A DNA stretch of 64,000 nt, taken from Klenkia sesuvii. GTDB lineage: Bacteria; Actinomycetota; Actinomycetes; Mycobacteriales; Geodermatophilaceae. Shown here piece by piece: positions 1-8,740 of this stretch. A program made the translations under genes and the position numbers. The DNA lies in contig NZ_JBAPLU010000003.1 of assembly GCF_037083825.1 (NCBI RefSeq), positions 1-64,000 of the forward strand, read 5' to 3'. A model generated the notes under the pieces. That model ran no database searches. It had not been told where the DNA came from and was given only the letters and a program-made list of their open reading frames with translations. How positions within the stretch are numbered: the stretch's first letter is position 1; each line of letters begins with the position of its first letter.

Positions 1-50
1 GTTAAGCACGCCGCCAGCGTTCGTCCTGAGCCAGGATCAAACTCTCCGTA
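1..50 (-). rRNA. rrs: 16S ribosomal RNA, 5' end only
   Basis: Read on the minus strand, the first bases of the window match the universal start of bacterial 16S rRNA: AGAGTTTGATCCTGGCTCAG begins at about position 45 and is followed by GACGAACGCTGGCGGCGTGC. Only the first 50 or so bases lie in the window; the rest of the gene is beyond the left edge. The mature 5' end is placed at about position 50 by analogy with other 16S genes and could be off by several bases. Confidence 0.97.
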
Positions 51-288
51 GATGAACTTCGATCCAAGGCCGAGAACCAAGAGTTGGCACTCTCGATATC
101 AATCAACCCAACACCCACCCCACAAAAGAGGTGAGGATCAAACATATGGCACTGACTTTCGGCACGCTGTTGAGTTCTCAAAGAGCGGACGCGCAAGATC
201 CCCAGCCGCTAGGCCTTCGACGTCTTGGCTTGTTGTCTCGCTTCGGCGCTTCGGGCCCGGCCTCGCGGTCGTCCCCGGCGCAGAGAGA
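51..288 (-). other. 16S rRNA leader
   Basis: This is the transcribed leader between the predicted rRNA promoter and the 16S gene. It has no supported gene. It holds the antitermination/processing motif listed separately, and an AT-richer stretch next to the 16S 5' end that probably pairs with sequence beyond the 16S 3' end for RNase III processing. That partner lies outside the window. Confidence 0.7.
161..184 (-). promoter_or_regulatory. rRNA leader antitermination/processing motif (boxA-like)
   Basis: On the minus strand this reads TTTGAGAACTCAACAGCGTGCC, the strongly conserved leader motif of actinobacterial rRNA operons. It is associated with Nus-factor antitermination and precursor processing. 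It lies about 110 bases upstream of the 16S gene, the usual position, and is the best single taxonomic clue in the window. Confidence 0.85.
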
Positions 289-317
289 AAGTTACGTGGT
301 CGGCAGGCCCGTGTCAA
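289..317 (-). promoter_or_regulatory. rRNA operon promoter
   Basis: On the minus strand a consensus -35 box TTGACA (317-312) is followed after exactly 17 bases by TAACTT (294-289) as the -10 box. Position and quality fit a main sigma-factor rRNA promoter roughly 230 bases upstream of the 16S gene. Further rRNA promoters upstream are possible; I did not find a second one this good. Confidence 0.7.
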
Positions 318-418
318 ACGCCCCCACGGGTGACGCCCGCCACGTGGTCGACGCGCGGCTGTCACCCGCTGTTCACGCGCCTGCGCGGCGCACAGGGCCC
401 GGACGGAACGGCTGGCCT

Positions 419-433
419 CCGGGGTCCCCCCGG
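419..433 (-). terminator. Possible terminator after tyrS
   Basis: A perfect 6-bp GC stem (CCGGGG, loop TCC, CCCCGG) lies just past the tyrS stop. There is no U-tract, as is usual in actinobacteria. It would separate the tyrS transcript from the rRNA promoter downstream. The stem is short, so confidence is low. Confidence 0.35.
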
Positions 434-438
434 GCAGG

Positions 439-1743
439 TCAGGCGGGCAGGCGGACCCCGGCGACGTTCCGCTTGCCGCGGCGCAGCACGACCCAGCCCC
501 CGGCGAGCCCCACGCCGGCCGCGAGGGGGGCGTCGGCGTCGGTCACCCGCTCGTTGTTGACGTAGGCACCGCCCTCCTTGACCGTGCGCCGCGCGTCGGA
601 GAGCGACGAGCACAGCCCGGTGCGCTGCAGGAGGACGGCGGCCGAGGGCAGGACGCCGCCCGGGACGTCGTCGGCGTCGAGCTGGACCGACCCCGCCTCC
701 GACAGCGCAGCGGTGAGGGTGGGCTCCCCCAGCCCCGCGAGGTCGTCGCGACCGAAGAGGGCGCGACCGGCGGACTCCGCCTGGGCCACCTCGTCGGCGC
801 CGTGCACCAGGGCGGTGAGCTCGGTGGCCAGGGCGCGCTGCAGCTCCCGGGCCTGGGGCCGTTCCTGCGACGACGCGATGAGCGCCGCCACCTCGTCGGC
901 GGGGCGCTCGGAGAACAGCGGTGCCCACGCCCGGGCGTCGGCGTCGTCGATGCCGAGCCAGTACTGGAAGAACGCGTACGGGCTCGTGAGCTCCGGGTCC
1001 AGCCAGACCGTCGCGCCCTCGGTCTTGCCGATCTTCTTGCCGTCGGCCGTGGTCAGCAGCGGGGTCGCCAGCGCGTGGGTGCCGACGCCGTCCGTGCGTC
1101 GCACCAGGTCGACACCGGCGGTGATGTTGCCCCACTGGTCGGAGCCGCCGCTCTGCAGCGTGCAGCCGTGCCGCTGGTACAGCTCCCGGAAGTCGTTGGC
1201 CTGCAGGATCTGGTAGCTGAACTCCGTGTAGCTGATGCCGACGTCGGAGTTCAGGCGCACGGCCACGGCCTCCTTGGCCAGCATCCGGTTGACCCGGAAG
1301 TGCTTGCCGATGTCGCGCAGGAAGTCGATGGCCGACAGCGGCGCCGTCCAGTCGAGGTTGTTGACGTAGATCGGCGCCCGCAGGCCCTGCTCGGCGGCGG
1401 GCTGGTCGAGGAAGGGGGCCACCCGGCGCTGGATGCGGTCGACCCACCGGGCCACCTCGGCCGGGTCGTTGAGCTGCCGCTCCGAGGTGGGTCGGGGGTC
1501 GCCGATCAGGCCGGTGGCACCGCCGACCAGGACGATCGGTTGGTGGCCGGCGCGGTGCAGGGCCCGCAGCACCATGAACTGCAGGAGGTGCCCGACGTGC
1601 AGGCTGGGCGCCGTGGGGTCGAACCCGCAGTAGTAGGTGACCGGGCCGGCGGCGAGCGCGGCGCGCAGCTCGCCCTCGTCGGTGCTCTGGGCGATCAGCC
1701 CGCGGCGGTGGAGTTCGTCGACGACATCGGTACCACTGGTCAC
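439..1743 (-). CDS. tyrS: Tyrosyl-tRNA synthetase
   Basis: This cytoplasmic class I synthetase charges tRNA-Tyr with tyrosine using ATP. The 434-residue product has the usual length. It carries the HIGH-type motif HVGH at residues 49-52 and the KMSKS equivalent KKIGKTEG at about 236-243. The tyrosine-site segment SDQWGNITAG is at about 201-210 and an S4 RNA-binding domain is at the C-terminus. The open frame extends upstream, but the GTG at 1743 gives the normal N-terminus (VTSGTDVVDELHRRG). It is the last gene of the arg-mpg-tyrS run, 41 bases after the glycosylase gene. arg genes, a 3-methyladenine glycosylase gene and tyrS lie close together in other actinobacteria too. Confidence 0.96.
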   Translation of the reverse strand: MTSGTDVVDELHRRGLIAQSTDEGELRAALAAGPVTYYCGFDPTAPSLHVGHLLQFMVLRALHRAGHQPIVLVGGATGLIGDPRPTSERQLNDPAEVARWVDRIQRRVAPFLDQPAAEQGLRAPIYVNNLDWTAPLSAIDFLRDIGKHFRVNRMLAKEAVAVRLNSDVGISYTEFSYQILQANDFRELYQRHGCTLQSGGSDQWGNITAGVDLVRRTDGVGTHALATPLLTTADGKKIGKTEGATVWLDPELTSPYAFFQYWLGIDDADARAWAPLFSERPADEVAALIASSQERPQARELQRALATELTALVHGADEVAQAESAGRALFGRDDLAGLGEPTLTAALSEAGSVQLDADDVPGGVLPSAAVLLQRTGLCSSLSDARRTVKEGGAYVNNERVTDADAPLAAGVGLAGGWVVLRRGKRNVAGVRLPA

Positions 1744-1784
1744 CGGCCCATCTTCGCCGACCGGGTCCAGCGCGTTCTGCCCGG

Positions 1785-2441
1785 TCACCGGGACCGGTCG
1801 GGGTCGGCAGCCGGTCGGCGTCGTCGGGCGCCGGCCCGGAAGGCGCTGACCGTCGGCGCACCGGTCTCGGTGAACCGCCACGGCAAGTCGACGGCCTGGG
1901 TGATGCCCACCCGCGGCCCGGCCGTCACCCCGCCCGGCGCAGGTCCCCGGTGCAGACGCACGGCGGACCCGGGGTCGAGCAGACGGGCGTCGCGGTCGTC
2001 GGGCCCGATGCCCAGCGCCGAGGTCAGGCGAGCCGGGCCACGCGCCAGGTCGCGCTGCGCAGCCGAGGCTGGCCGGCGACCGCGGGCCACCCCCTCCCCG
2101 ACCACGACCTCACCGGCCCGCAGCAGCACCGCGGAGCCGTGGCCCTCCGGCCCGACCACGACGTTCGCGCACCAGTGCATGCCGTAGCTGAAGTACACGT
2201 ACAGGTGGCCGGGCGGGCCGAACATGACCGCCGACCGGGGCGTGGGCCCCCGGTGGGAGTGCGCGGCCGGGTCGTCGCCGGACCCGGAGTAGGCCTCGAC
2301 CTCGGTCAGCCGGACAGCCGTCGTCCCCTCGGGACGATCGGTCACCACCCAGCACCCCAGCAGCGTGGGGGCGACGACCTCGGGCCGACCGAGCAGCTCG
2401 TCGGTGGTGACCAGCGGCCCGGGCCGCTCGGCCTCGGTCAC
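1785..2441 (-). CDS. mpg: 3-methyladenine DNA glycosylase (AAG/MPG family)
   Basis: The 218-residue protein belongs to the alkyladenine glycosylase family, which flips out and excises 3-methyladenine and related alkylated or deaminated purines to start base-excision repair. Family signatures are the N-terminal ELLGRPEVVAPTLLG, the catalytic TEVEAY, the nucleotide-flipping region YVYFSYGMHWCANVV, and the RGPARLTSALGI motif. Length is normal. The GTG at 2441 precedes the first conserved block by about 14 residues; no strong ribosome site separates it from alternative starts. It follows argH by 34 bases and precedes tyrS by 41, so it is probably cotranscribed. Confidence 0.92.
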   Translation of the reverse strand: MTEAERPGPLVTTDELLGRPEVVAPTLLGCWVVTDRPEGTTAVRLTEVEAYSGSGDDPAAHSHRGPTPRSAVMFGPPGHLYVYFSYGMHWCANVVVGPEGHGSAVLLRAGEVVVGEGVARGRRPASAAQRDLARGPARLTSALGIGPDDRDARLLDPGSAVRLHRGPAPGGVTAGPRVGITQAVDLPWRFTETGAPTVSAFRAGARRRRPAADPDRSR

Positions 2442-2475
2442 AGGAGCGCGGGGAGCCGGGTGCGGTGACCGCGGC

Positions 2476-3918
2476 TCAGAGGACCGGCGCCACCGGGGAC
2501 GCCCCCGCCCACGAGCGGTGCTCCCCGACCAGGCCGGCCAGGGCCTCGAGCTGCTCGGCGACCCGCTCGGGTGCGGTCCCCCCGCGCGCCCGGCGCGCGG
2601 CGAGGGCACCCGGGACCGACAGCACGGTGCGCACCTCGGGGGTCAGGTGCGGCGACACCTCGGCGAGCTGGGCATCGGTCAGCTCGTGCAGCTCGACCCC
2701 GAGGGCCTCGCAGCGGGCGACCATGGCGCCGCTGATCTCGTGCGCCGAGCGGAAGGGCACGCCCGAGGAGACCAGCCACTCGGCGACGTCGGTGGCCAAC
2801 GCGAACCCCTGCGGCGCGGCGGCCTCCAGGACCTCGGGGCGCAGGGTGAGGGTGGCCACCATGCCGGTGACCGCGGGCAGCAGCAGGGCCAGCTGCTCGA
2901 CCGAGTCGAACACCGGCTCCTTGTCCTCCTGCAGGTCGCGGTCGTAGGCCAGCGGCAGGCCCTTGAGCATGGTGAGCAGACCGGTCAGGTTGCCGACGAA
3001 CCGGCCGGCCTTCCCCCGGGCCAGCTCGGCGATGTCCGGGTTCTTCTTCTGCGGCATGATCGACGACCCGGTCGCCCAGGCGTCGTCCAGCCGCGCCCAG
3101 CCGAACTCGGTCGACGTCCACAGCACGACCTCCTCCCCCAGGCGGGACAGGTGGACGCCGAGCAGGGCCGCCGCGAAGCAGAACTCCGCGGCGAAGTCGC
3201 GGTCGCTGACCGCGTCGATCGAGTTGTCGGCGGCCCGGTCGAAGCCGAGCTCGGCGGCGACGGCGTCGGGGTCCAGACGCAGCGAGGAACCGGCCAGGGC
3301 ACCGGCGCCCAGCGGGCTGACGGCGGTGCGGCGGTCCCAGTCGCGCAGCCGGTCGACGTCGCGGGCGAAGGAGTGCGCGTGCGCCAGCAGCTGGTGGGCG
3401 ACGAGGACGGGCTGCGCGTGCTGCAGGTGCGTCATGCCCGGCGCGGCGACGTCGCGGTGGCGCTCGGCGAGGCCCACCAGGGCCTCCTCGAGGTCGGCGA
3501 CCGCACCGACGAGGGCGCGGACGTGGTGGCGCAGGTACAGCCGCAGGTCGGTGGCGACCTGGTCGTTGCGCGACCGGCCCGCGCGCAGCTTGCCGCCCAG
3601 CGTGCCCAGCTTCGTGGTGAGCCCGCGCTCGAGGGCTTCGTGGACGTCCTCGTCGGCCTCGATGGCGGTGAACGTGCCGTCGGCGACCTCGGCCGACAAC
3701 TCGGTCAGCGCGCCGACCATCTGCTCCAGCTCGTCGGCGGTGAGCAGGCCGGCACGGTGCAGCACCCGGGCGTGCGCCCGGGAGGACGCCAGGTCGTAGG
3801 GCGCCAGACGCCAGTCGACGTCGGTGGACTTCGACAGTGCGGCCATCGCGGCCGACGGGCCGCCGCCGAACCGTCCGCCCCAGAGCCGGGTGTCCGAACC
3901 TGCGGGTGCGCTGCTCAC
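2476..3918 (-). CDS. argH: Argininosuccinate lyase
   Basis: Catalyses the last step of arginine synthesis, splitting argininosuccinate into arginine and fumarate. The 480-residue protein has the superfamily signature GSSIMPQKKNPD at 284-295 (catalytic serine), SRNDQ at 116-120 and the catalytic-histidine segment THLQHAQ at 163-169. The GTG at 3918 has an AGAAGGA ribosome site. It begins 4 bases inside the end of argR. argG, which usually sits between argR and argH in mycobacterial-type operons, is absent and must lie elsewhere. Confidence 0.97.
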   Translation of the reverse strand: MSSAPAGSDTRLWGGRFGGGPSAAMAALSKSTDVDWRLAPYDLASSRAHARVLHRAGLLTADELEQMVGALTELSAEVADGTFTAIEADEDVHEALERGLTTKLGTLGGKLRAGRSRNDQVATDLRLYLRHHVRALVGAVADLEEALVGLAERHRDVAAPGMTHLQHAQPVLVAHQLLAHAHSFARDVDRLRDWDRRTAVSPLGAGALAGSSLRLDPDAVAAELGFDRAADNSIDAVSDRDFAAEFCFAAALLGVHLSRLGEEVVLWTSTEFGWARLDDAWATGSSIMPQKKNPDIAELARGKAGRFVGNLTGLLTMLKGLPLAYDRDLQEDKEPVFDSVEQLALLLPAVTGMVATLTLRPEVLEAAAPQGFALATDVAEWLVSSGVPFRSAHEISGAMVARCEALGVELHELTDAQLAEVSPHLTPEVRTVLSVPGALAARRARGGTAPERVAEQLEALAGLVGEHRSWAGASPVAPVL

Positions 3919-4454
3919 GGGTGTCCTTCTGGGTCGTGGGTGGTGGTGCCGGCGCCCGGCGGCGTCGAGCCGCCCGACGCCGTGGCCAGCAACCACTCGG
4001 CCAGCGCGGGGCCGCCGAGGGGGTCGCGGGAGACGACCAGGAGAGTGTCGTCCCCCGCGATCGTGCCCAGGACGTCGGGCAGGCCGGTCTTGTCCATGGC
4101 GGAGGCGAGGAACTGCGCCGCCCCGGGTGGGGTGCGGACCACGGCCAGGTTCGCCGAACCTTCCGCACTGGTCAGCAGCTCGCCGAGCATGCGGGTGAGC
4201 CGGCCGGGTGCGGACTGCGCCGGGCGCAGCGGCGCGTTCTCCGGCGGCAGCACGTAGGAGGCCGGCGCGCCGTCGGAGCCGCGCAGCTTGACCGCGCCGA
4301 GCTCCTCGAGGTCGCGCGAGAGCGTCGCCTGGGTGACCTCCACCCCGGACTCCCCCAGCAGCCGGGCCAGCTGGCCCTGCGAGGTGATGGGCTGGCCGGC
4401 GATCAGCTCGGCGATGCGGGCGTGCCGGGCCGACCGGGTCAGCGCCCCGGTCAT
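3915..4454 (-). CDS. argR: Arginine repressor
   Basis: This hexameric, arginine-responsive DNA-binding protein of 179 residues represses the arg operon. It has an N-terminal winged helix (ARIAELIAGQPITSQGQLARLLGESGVEVTQ-like region, with ATLSRDLEEL recognition segment) and a C-terminal oligomerisation/arginine-binding domain containing GTIAGDDTLLVV. Its ATG overlaps the argF stop (ATGA) and its end overlaps argH by 4 bases. The likely target is the palindrome at 9780-9793 in front of argC, which makes the operon self-regulating. Confidence 0.96.
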   Translation of the reverse strand: MTGALTRSARHARIAELIAGQPITSQGQLARLLGESGVEVTQATLSRDLEELGAVKLRGSDGAPASYVLPPENAPLRPAQSAPGRLTRMLGELLTSAEGSANLAVVRTPPGAAQFLASAMDKTGLPDVLGTIAGDDTLLVVSRDPLGGPALAEWLLATASGGSTPPGAGTTTHDPEGHP

Positions 4455-5386
4455 CGCTGGGCCAGCAGCCAGGTCAGCAGCGCCTTCTGGGCGTGCAGCC
4501 GGTTCTCCGCCTCGTCCCAGACGGCACTCTGCGGACCGTCGATGACCTCGGCGGCGATCTCCTTGCCCCGGTAGGCCGGCAGGCAGTGCAGCACGACCGC
4601 GTCCGAGGCCGCCCGACCCAGCGCGGCCTCGTCGAGGGCGTAGGGCAGGAAGGGTGCGATGCGGGTGTCGTACTCGTCCTCCTGCCCCATCGACACCCAG
4701 GTGTCGGTGGCCAGCACGTCGGCGCCGTCGGCCGCGGCCGCCGGGTCGGCGGTCCAGGTCACCGACCCACCCGTCGTGGCGGCGACCTCGGCGGCCCGCG
4801 CCATGATGGCCGGGTCGGGGGCGAACTCCGCGGGGGAGCCGATGCGCACGTGCATGCCGGCGGTCGCCCCGCCCAGAGCGTAGGAGTGCGCCATGTTGTT
4901 GGCGCCGTCCCCCAGGTAGGTGAGCGTCAGGCCGGCCAGGGTCGGCCGGCGCTCGGCGACGGTCTGCAGGTCGGCCAGGATCTGGCAGGGGTGGTAGTCG
5001 TCGGTGAGCGCGTTGACGACCGGCACCCGGCTGACCGCGGCCATGGCCTCGAGCCGGTCCTGCCCGAAGGTGCGCCACACGATGGCCTCGACCTGCCGGT
5101 CGAGCACGCGGGTGGTGTCCTCCACCGGTTCCCCGCGGCCCAGCTGCGACGAACCGGCGTCGATCACCAGCGGGTAGCCGCCCAGCTCGGCGATGCCCAC
5201 CGAGAACGAGACCCGGGTGCGGGTGGAGGGCTTGTCGAACAGGACGGCGACGGCCCGGGGGCCCGCGAGCGGCTGCGGCGCGTCGGCGGTGTGCCGGGTC
5301 CGCTTCAGCTGCGCGGCGAGCGCCAGCACCTCGGCCTGCTCGGCCGGGGTGAGGTCGTCGTCCTTGGTGAAGTGCCGGGGGCTCAC
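4451..5386 (-). CDS. argF: Ornithine carbamoyltransferase
   Basis: Transfers the carbamoyl group from carbamoyl phosphate to ornithine to give citrulline. The 311-residue protein has the carbamoyl-phosphate motif STRTR at 54-58, HPCQ at 132-135 and the ornithine/catalytic motif HCLPA at 267-271. These distinguish it from aspartate carbamoyltransferase. The GTG start overlaps the argD stop by 4 bases and the stop overlaps the argR ATG, so translational coupling is likely. Confidence 0.97.
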   Translation of the reverse strand: MSPRHFTKDDDLTPAEQAEVLALAAQLKRTRHTADAPQPLAGPRAVAVLFDKPSTRTRVSFSVGIAELGGYPLVIDAGSSQLGRGEPVEDTTRVLDRQVEAIVWRTFGQDRLEAMAAVSRVPVVNALTDDYHPCQILADLQTVAERRPTLAGLTLTYLGDGANNMAHSYALGGATAGMHVRIGSPAEFAPDPAIMARAAEVAATTGGSVTWTADPAAAADGADVLATDTWVSMGQEDEYDTRIAPFLPYALDEAALGRAASDAVVLHCLPAYRGKEIAAEVIDGPQSAVWDEAENRLHAQKALLTWLLAQR

Positions 5387-6564
5387 GGTGCGGTCTCCAG
5401 TGCTGCGTCGAGGACGGGGGGCAGGGCGGCGACGAACCGGTCCACCTGCTCGTCGGTGACGACGAGCGGCGGGGCCAGCCGGACGACGCCCGGCGCCACT
5501 GCGTTGGTCAGGTAGCCGGCGTCGCGCAGACCGGTCTCCACGGCCGGGGCGACGTCGGCGGTGAGGACGACGCCCAGCAGCGCACCCCGCCCCCGCACGC
5601 CCGCGACGCCCGGGTGGCCGAGGCCCTCGATGCCGGTGGTGAACCGGTGCTCAAGGTCCTTGGCGCGTTCCAGCAGACCCTCGTCCCGGATGGTGTCCAG
5701 CACGGCGAGGGCCGCCGCCGCGACGACCGGGTTGCCGCCGAAGGTGGACCCGTGGGAGCCGGCGCCGAGCAGCTCGGCGGCGTCCCCGAAGGCGAGGACG
5801 GCGCCGAGCGGCAGGCCTCCGCCCAGGGACTTGGCCATGGTGATGACGTCGGGGGCGACGCCGTCGGCGGCGTGGGCGAACCACTGCCCGGTGCGGCCCG
5901 TGCCGGTCTGCACCTCGTCGACGGCGAACAGGGCGCCGACCGCTCGGGCCTGCGCCTCGGCCTCGGCCAGGTAGCCGGGAGGAGCGGGGAGCACCCCACC
6001 CTCCCCCAGCATCGGCTCCAGCAGCACCATCGCCGTCGCGCCGGTGAGCTGCAGCGCGTCGGCGTCGCCGTACTCGACGTGCCGGACCCCGCCGGGCAGG
6101 GGGGCGAAGGCCTGCGCCTTGGCCGGCTGCCCCGTGAGCGCCAGCGACCCCATGGTGCGGCCGTGGAACGACCCCAGGGCGGCCACCACCTCGGGCCGGC
6201 CGGTGAGCCGGCTGATCTTGAAGGCGGCCTCGTTGGCCTCGGCGCCGGAGTTGCAGAAGAACACCCGCCCGGGCCGGCCGGCCAGCTCGACCAGCCGCTC
6301 GGCCAGGGTCACCCCGACCTCGTGCATGGCCAGGTTGGACACGTGACCCAGCCGGGCGGCCTGGTTCGTGATCGCGGCGACGACGGCGGGGTGCGCGTGG
6401 CCCAGGATGGTGGTGGCGATCCCGCCGAGCAGGTCGACGTACTCGCGTCCGTCGACGTCCCACACCGTAGCTCCCCGGCCGTGTGCGAGGGCGACGGGGG
6501 GCGTCGTGTAGTTGCCCATCATCACGGCCGACCAGCGGCGGGCCAGCTCCTCCGTCGTCGTCAT
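5383..6564 (-). CDS. argD: Acetylornithine aminotransferase
   Basis: PLP-dependent class III aminotransferase interconverting N-acetylglutamate semialdehyde and N-acetylornithine. The 393-residue product has FFCNSGAEANEAAFK at about 102-116, DEVQTG at 216-221 and the PLP lysine in MAKSLGGG (Lys245). The ATG overlaps the argB stop, and its own stop overlaps the argF GTG. The open frame extends far upstream through argB but that part is a shadow. Confidence 0.96.
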   Translation of the reverse strand: MTTTEELARRWSAVMMGNYTTPPVALAHGRGATVWDVDGREYVDLLGGIATTILGHAHPAVVAAITNQAARLGHVSNLAMHEVGVTLAERLVELAGRPGRVFFCNSGAEANEAAFKISRLTGRPEVVAALGSFHGRTMGSLALTGQPAKAQAFAPLPGGVRHVEYGDADALQLTGATAMVLLEPMLGEGGVLPAPPGYLAEAEAQARAVGALFAVDEVQTGTGRTGQWFAHAADGVAPDVITMAKSLGGGLPLGAVLAFGDAAELLGAGSHGSTFGGNPVVAAAALAVLDTIRDEGLLERAKDLEHRFTTGIEGLGHPGVAGVRGRGALLGVVLTADVAPAVETGLRDAGYLTNAVAPGVVRLAPPLVVTDEQVDRFVAALPPVLDAALETAP

Positions 6565-7592
6565 GCTGAACCCTCCTCCTGGGTCGTCGAGGTGGGGACC
6601 GACCGCCGGGGTGGCGGGGTCGGGACGACCATGGTCCCGGTGCCCTCGGTGGTGAACATCTCCAGCAGCAGGGCGTGCGGCAACCGGCCGTCGACGACGG
6701 TCGCGCGCTGCACACCGCCCTGCACCGCCCGCAGGCAGGCGGCCATCTTGGGGATCATCCCGGCGTCGAGTGTCGGCAAAATCGTCTCGAGCTCGGCGGC
6801 GTCGATCTGCTCCACCAACGACGCCTTGTCCGGCCAGTCGGAGTAGAGGCCCTCGACGTCGGTGAGCACGACGAGCTTGACCGCCCCCAGCGCGACGGCG
6901 AGCGCGGCCGCGGCGGTGTCGGCGTTGACGTTGTGCAGCACGCCTTCCTTGTCGGGGGCGACCGTGGCGACGACCGGGATGTGCCCGGCCTCCAGCAGAG
7001 CGGTCACCGGCGTCGGGTCGACCGCGACGACGTCGCCGACCAGGCCGACGTCGACCTGCTGACCGGCGACGGTGGCGGTGGTGCGCTCGGCGGTGAACAG
7101 GCCGCCGTCCTCGCCGGAGAGCCCGATGGCCAGCGGGCCGTGGGTGTTGATCAGGCCGACGACCTCGGGGCCGACCTGGCCGACCAGCACCATGCGGACG
7201 ACGCCGATGGTCTCCGGCGTGGTGACCCGCAGGCCCCCGCGGAACTCGCTCTCGACACCCAACCGGGACAGCATCGAGCTGACCTGGGGGCCGCCGCCGT
7301 GCACCACGACGGGGAGGATCCCGCAGGTGCGGAGGAAGACCATGTCCTCGGCGAAGGCGGCGCGGCACTCCTCGTCGACCATGGCGTGCCCGCCGTACTT
7401 CACGACGACGACGTTGCCGTGGAACTCCTTGAGCCACGGCAGCGCACCGGTGAGCACGGCGACCTTGCGGGCGTCGCCCTCGGGGTCGGGGGTGCGCATG
7501 ACCCGGCTGGTGCCGTAGCGCCGCCGCGCTGCAGAGACCGGCGGCTGCTCGTCGGGCCGGACGTCGGGGGGTGTGGGGTCCTGGGCGGTCAT
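6561..7592 (-). CDS. argB: Acetylglutamate kinase
   Basis: Phosphorylates N-acetylglutamate with ATP; in many bacteria it is the feedback-regulated step. The amino-acid-kinase fold is shown by VVKYGGHAM at about 63-71, VVHGGGPQ, the NVNADTAA block and GGMIPK-like GMIPKMAA near the C-terminus. At 343 residues it is about 40 longer than typical. The extra N-terminal sequence is Pro/Arg-rich and unlike the family. I keep the ATG at 7592 because it overlaps the argJ stop exactly as at the other junctions, but an internal start such as the GTG before MRTPDPEG is possible. Confidence 0.95.
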   Translation of the reverse strand: MTAQDPTPPDVRPDEQPPVSAARRRYGTSRVMRTPDPEGDARKVAVLTGALPWLKEFHGNVVVVKYGGHAMVDEECRAAFAEDMVFLRTCGILPVVVHGGGPQVSSMLSRLGVESEFRGGLRVTTPETIGVVRMVLVGQVGPEVVGLINTHGPLAIGLSGEDGGLFTAERTTATVAGQQVDVGLVGDVVAVDPTPVTALLEAGHIPVVATVAPDKEGVLHNVNADTAAAALAVALGAVKLVVLTDVEGLYSDWPDKASLVEQIDAAELETILPTLDAGMIPKMAACLRAVQGGVQRATVVDGRLPHALLLEMFTTEGTGTMVVPTPPPRRSVPTSTTQEEGSA

Positions 7593-8740
7593 GTGGAGTA
7601 GGCCGAGTTCTCGTGCACGTAGGCGAGGGACAGGTCGTTGGTCCAGATGGTGGCCTCGGCGCCGCCGGCGGCGAGGTCGACGTCGATGGTGACGGCCCGA
7701 CCGGTGAGGTCGACGCCGTCGCGGTCGTCGCCGATGGCACCGCCACGGCAGACGGTGACCCCGTTGATGGTCACGTCGACCTGGTCGGCCTCGAAGGACG
7801 CCGAGGTGGTGCCGATGGCAGCCAGCACCCGGCCCCAGTTCGGGTCGTTGCCGAACAGCGCCGTCTTGAGCAGGTTGTTGCGGGCACAGGCCCGGCCGGC
7901 CTCCAGCGCGTCGTCGACCGAGGCCGCACCCCGCACGGTGATCGCGATGTCCTTGGTGGAGCCCTCGGCGTCGGCGAGCAGCTGCATCGCGAGGTCCAGG
8001 CAGGCGGCGTCGAGGGCGGCGCCGAACTCCTCGGCCGTGGGGGCGACCCCGGATGCACCGTTGGCGAGCACCAGCACGGTGTCGTTGGTGGACAGGCACC
8101 CGTCGCTGTCGACCCGCTCGAACGAGTGCGCCGTGGCGTGCCGCAGCGCGGGCTCGAGGACCTCGGCGGGCACGACGGCGTCGGTGGTGAGGACGACGAG
8201 CATGGTGGCCAGGCTCGGGGCCAGCATGCCGGCCCCCTTGGCCATGCCCCCGAGCGTCCAGCCGTCACCGGTCTGCACCGTGGTCTTGGGCACCGAGTCG
8301 GTGGTCATGATGCCGCGGGCGGCGGCCTGCCCGCCGTCGGACGACAGCTGCCCGGCGGCCTCGGTGACCCCCGCGGTCAGCTTCTCCATGGGCAGCCGGA
8401 CGCCGATCAGCCCGGTGGAGCACACGGCGACGTCGATGGCCCCCAGCCCGAGGGCAGCAGCGGCGTGCTCGGCGGTGGCGTGCGTGTCCTGGAAGCCCCC
8501 CGGCCCGGTGCAGGCGTTCGCCCCGCCGGAGTTGAGCACGACGGCCCGCACCCGGCCGTCGGCCAGCACCTGCCTCGACCACAGCACCGGCGCGGCCGGG
8601 AACCGGTTGGTGGTGAACACGGCCGCGGCCGCGTCGTGCGGGCCGTCGTTGACCACCAGGGCGACGTCGGGGTCGCCGGAGGCCTTCAGGCCGGCGGCGA
8701 CGCCGGCGGCCCGGAACCCCTGGGCCGCGGTGACGCTCAC
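7589..8740 (-). CDS. argJ: Bifunctional ornithine acetyltransferase / N-acetylglutamate synthase
   Basis: Recycles the acetyl group from N-acetylornithine to glutamate and may also make N-acetylglutamate from acetyl-CoA. The precursor of 383 residues is expected to cleave itself before the nucleophilic threonine in LATMLVVLTTDA (Ala178-Thr179), producing two subunits. CSTGLIG at about 107-113 forms the oxyanion region. The GTG start overlaps the argC stop by 4 bases and the stop overlaps argB by 4. Whether it is mono- or bifunctional cannot be read from sequence alone. Confidence 0.95.
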   Translation of the reverse strand: MSVTAAQGFRAAGVAAGLKASGDPDVALVVNDGPHDAAAAVFTTNRFPAAPVLWSRQVLADGRVRAVVLNSGGANACTGPGGFQDTHATAEHAAAALGLGAIDVAVCSTGLIGVRLPMEKLTAGVTEAAGQLSSDGGQAAARGIMTTDSVPKTTVQTGDGWTLGGMAKGAGMLAPSLATMLVVLTTDAVVPAEVLEPALRHATAHSFERVDSDGCLSTNDTVLVLANGASGVAPTAEEFGAALDAACLDLAMQLLADAEGSTKDIAITVRGAASVDDALEAGRACARNNLLKTALFGNDPNWGRVLAAIGTTSASFEADQVDVTINGVTVCRGGAIGDDRDGVDLTGRAVTIDVDLAAGGAEATIWTNDLSLAYVHENSAYST

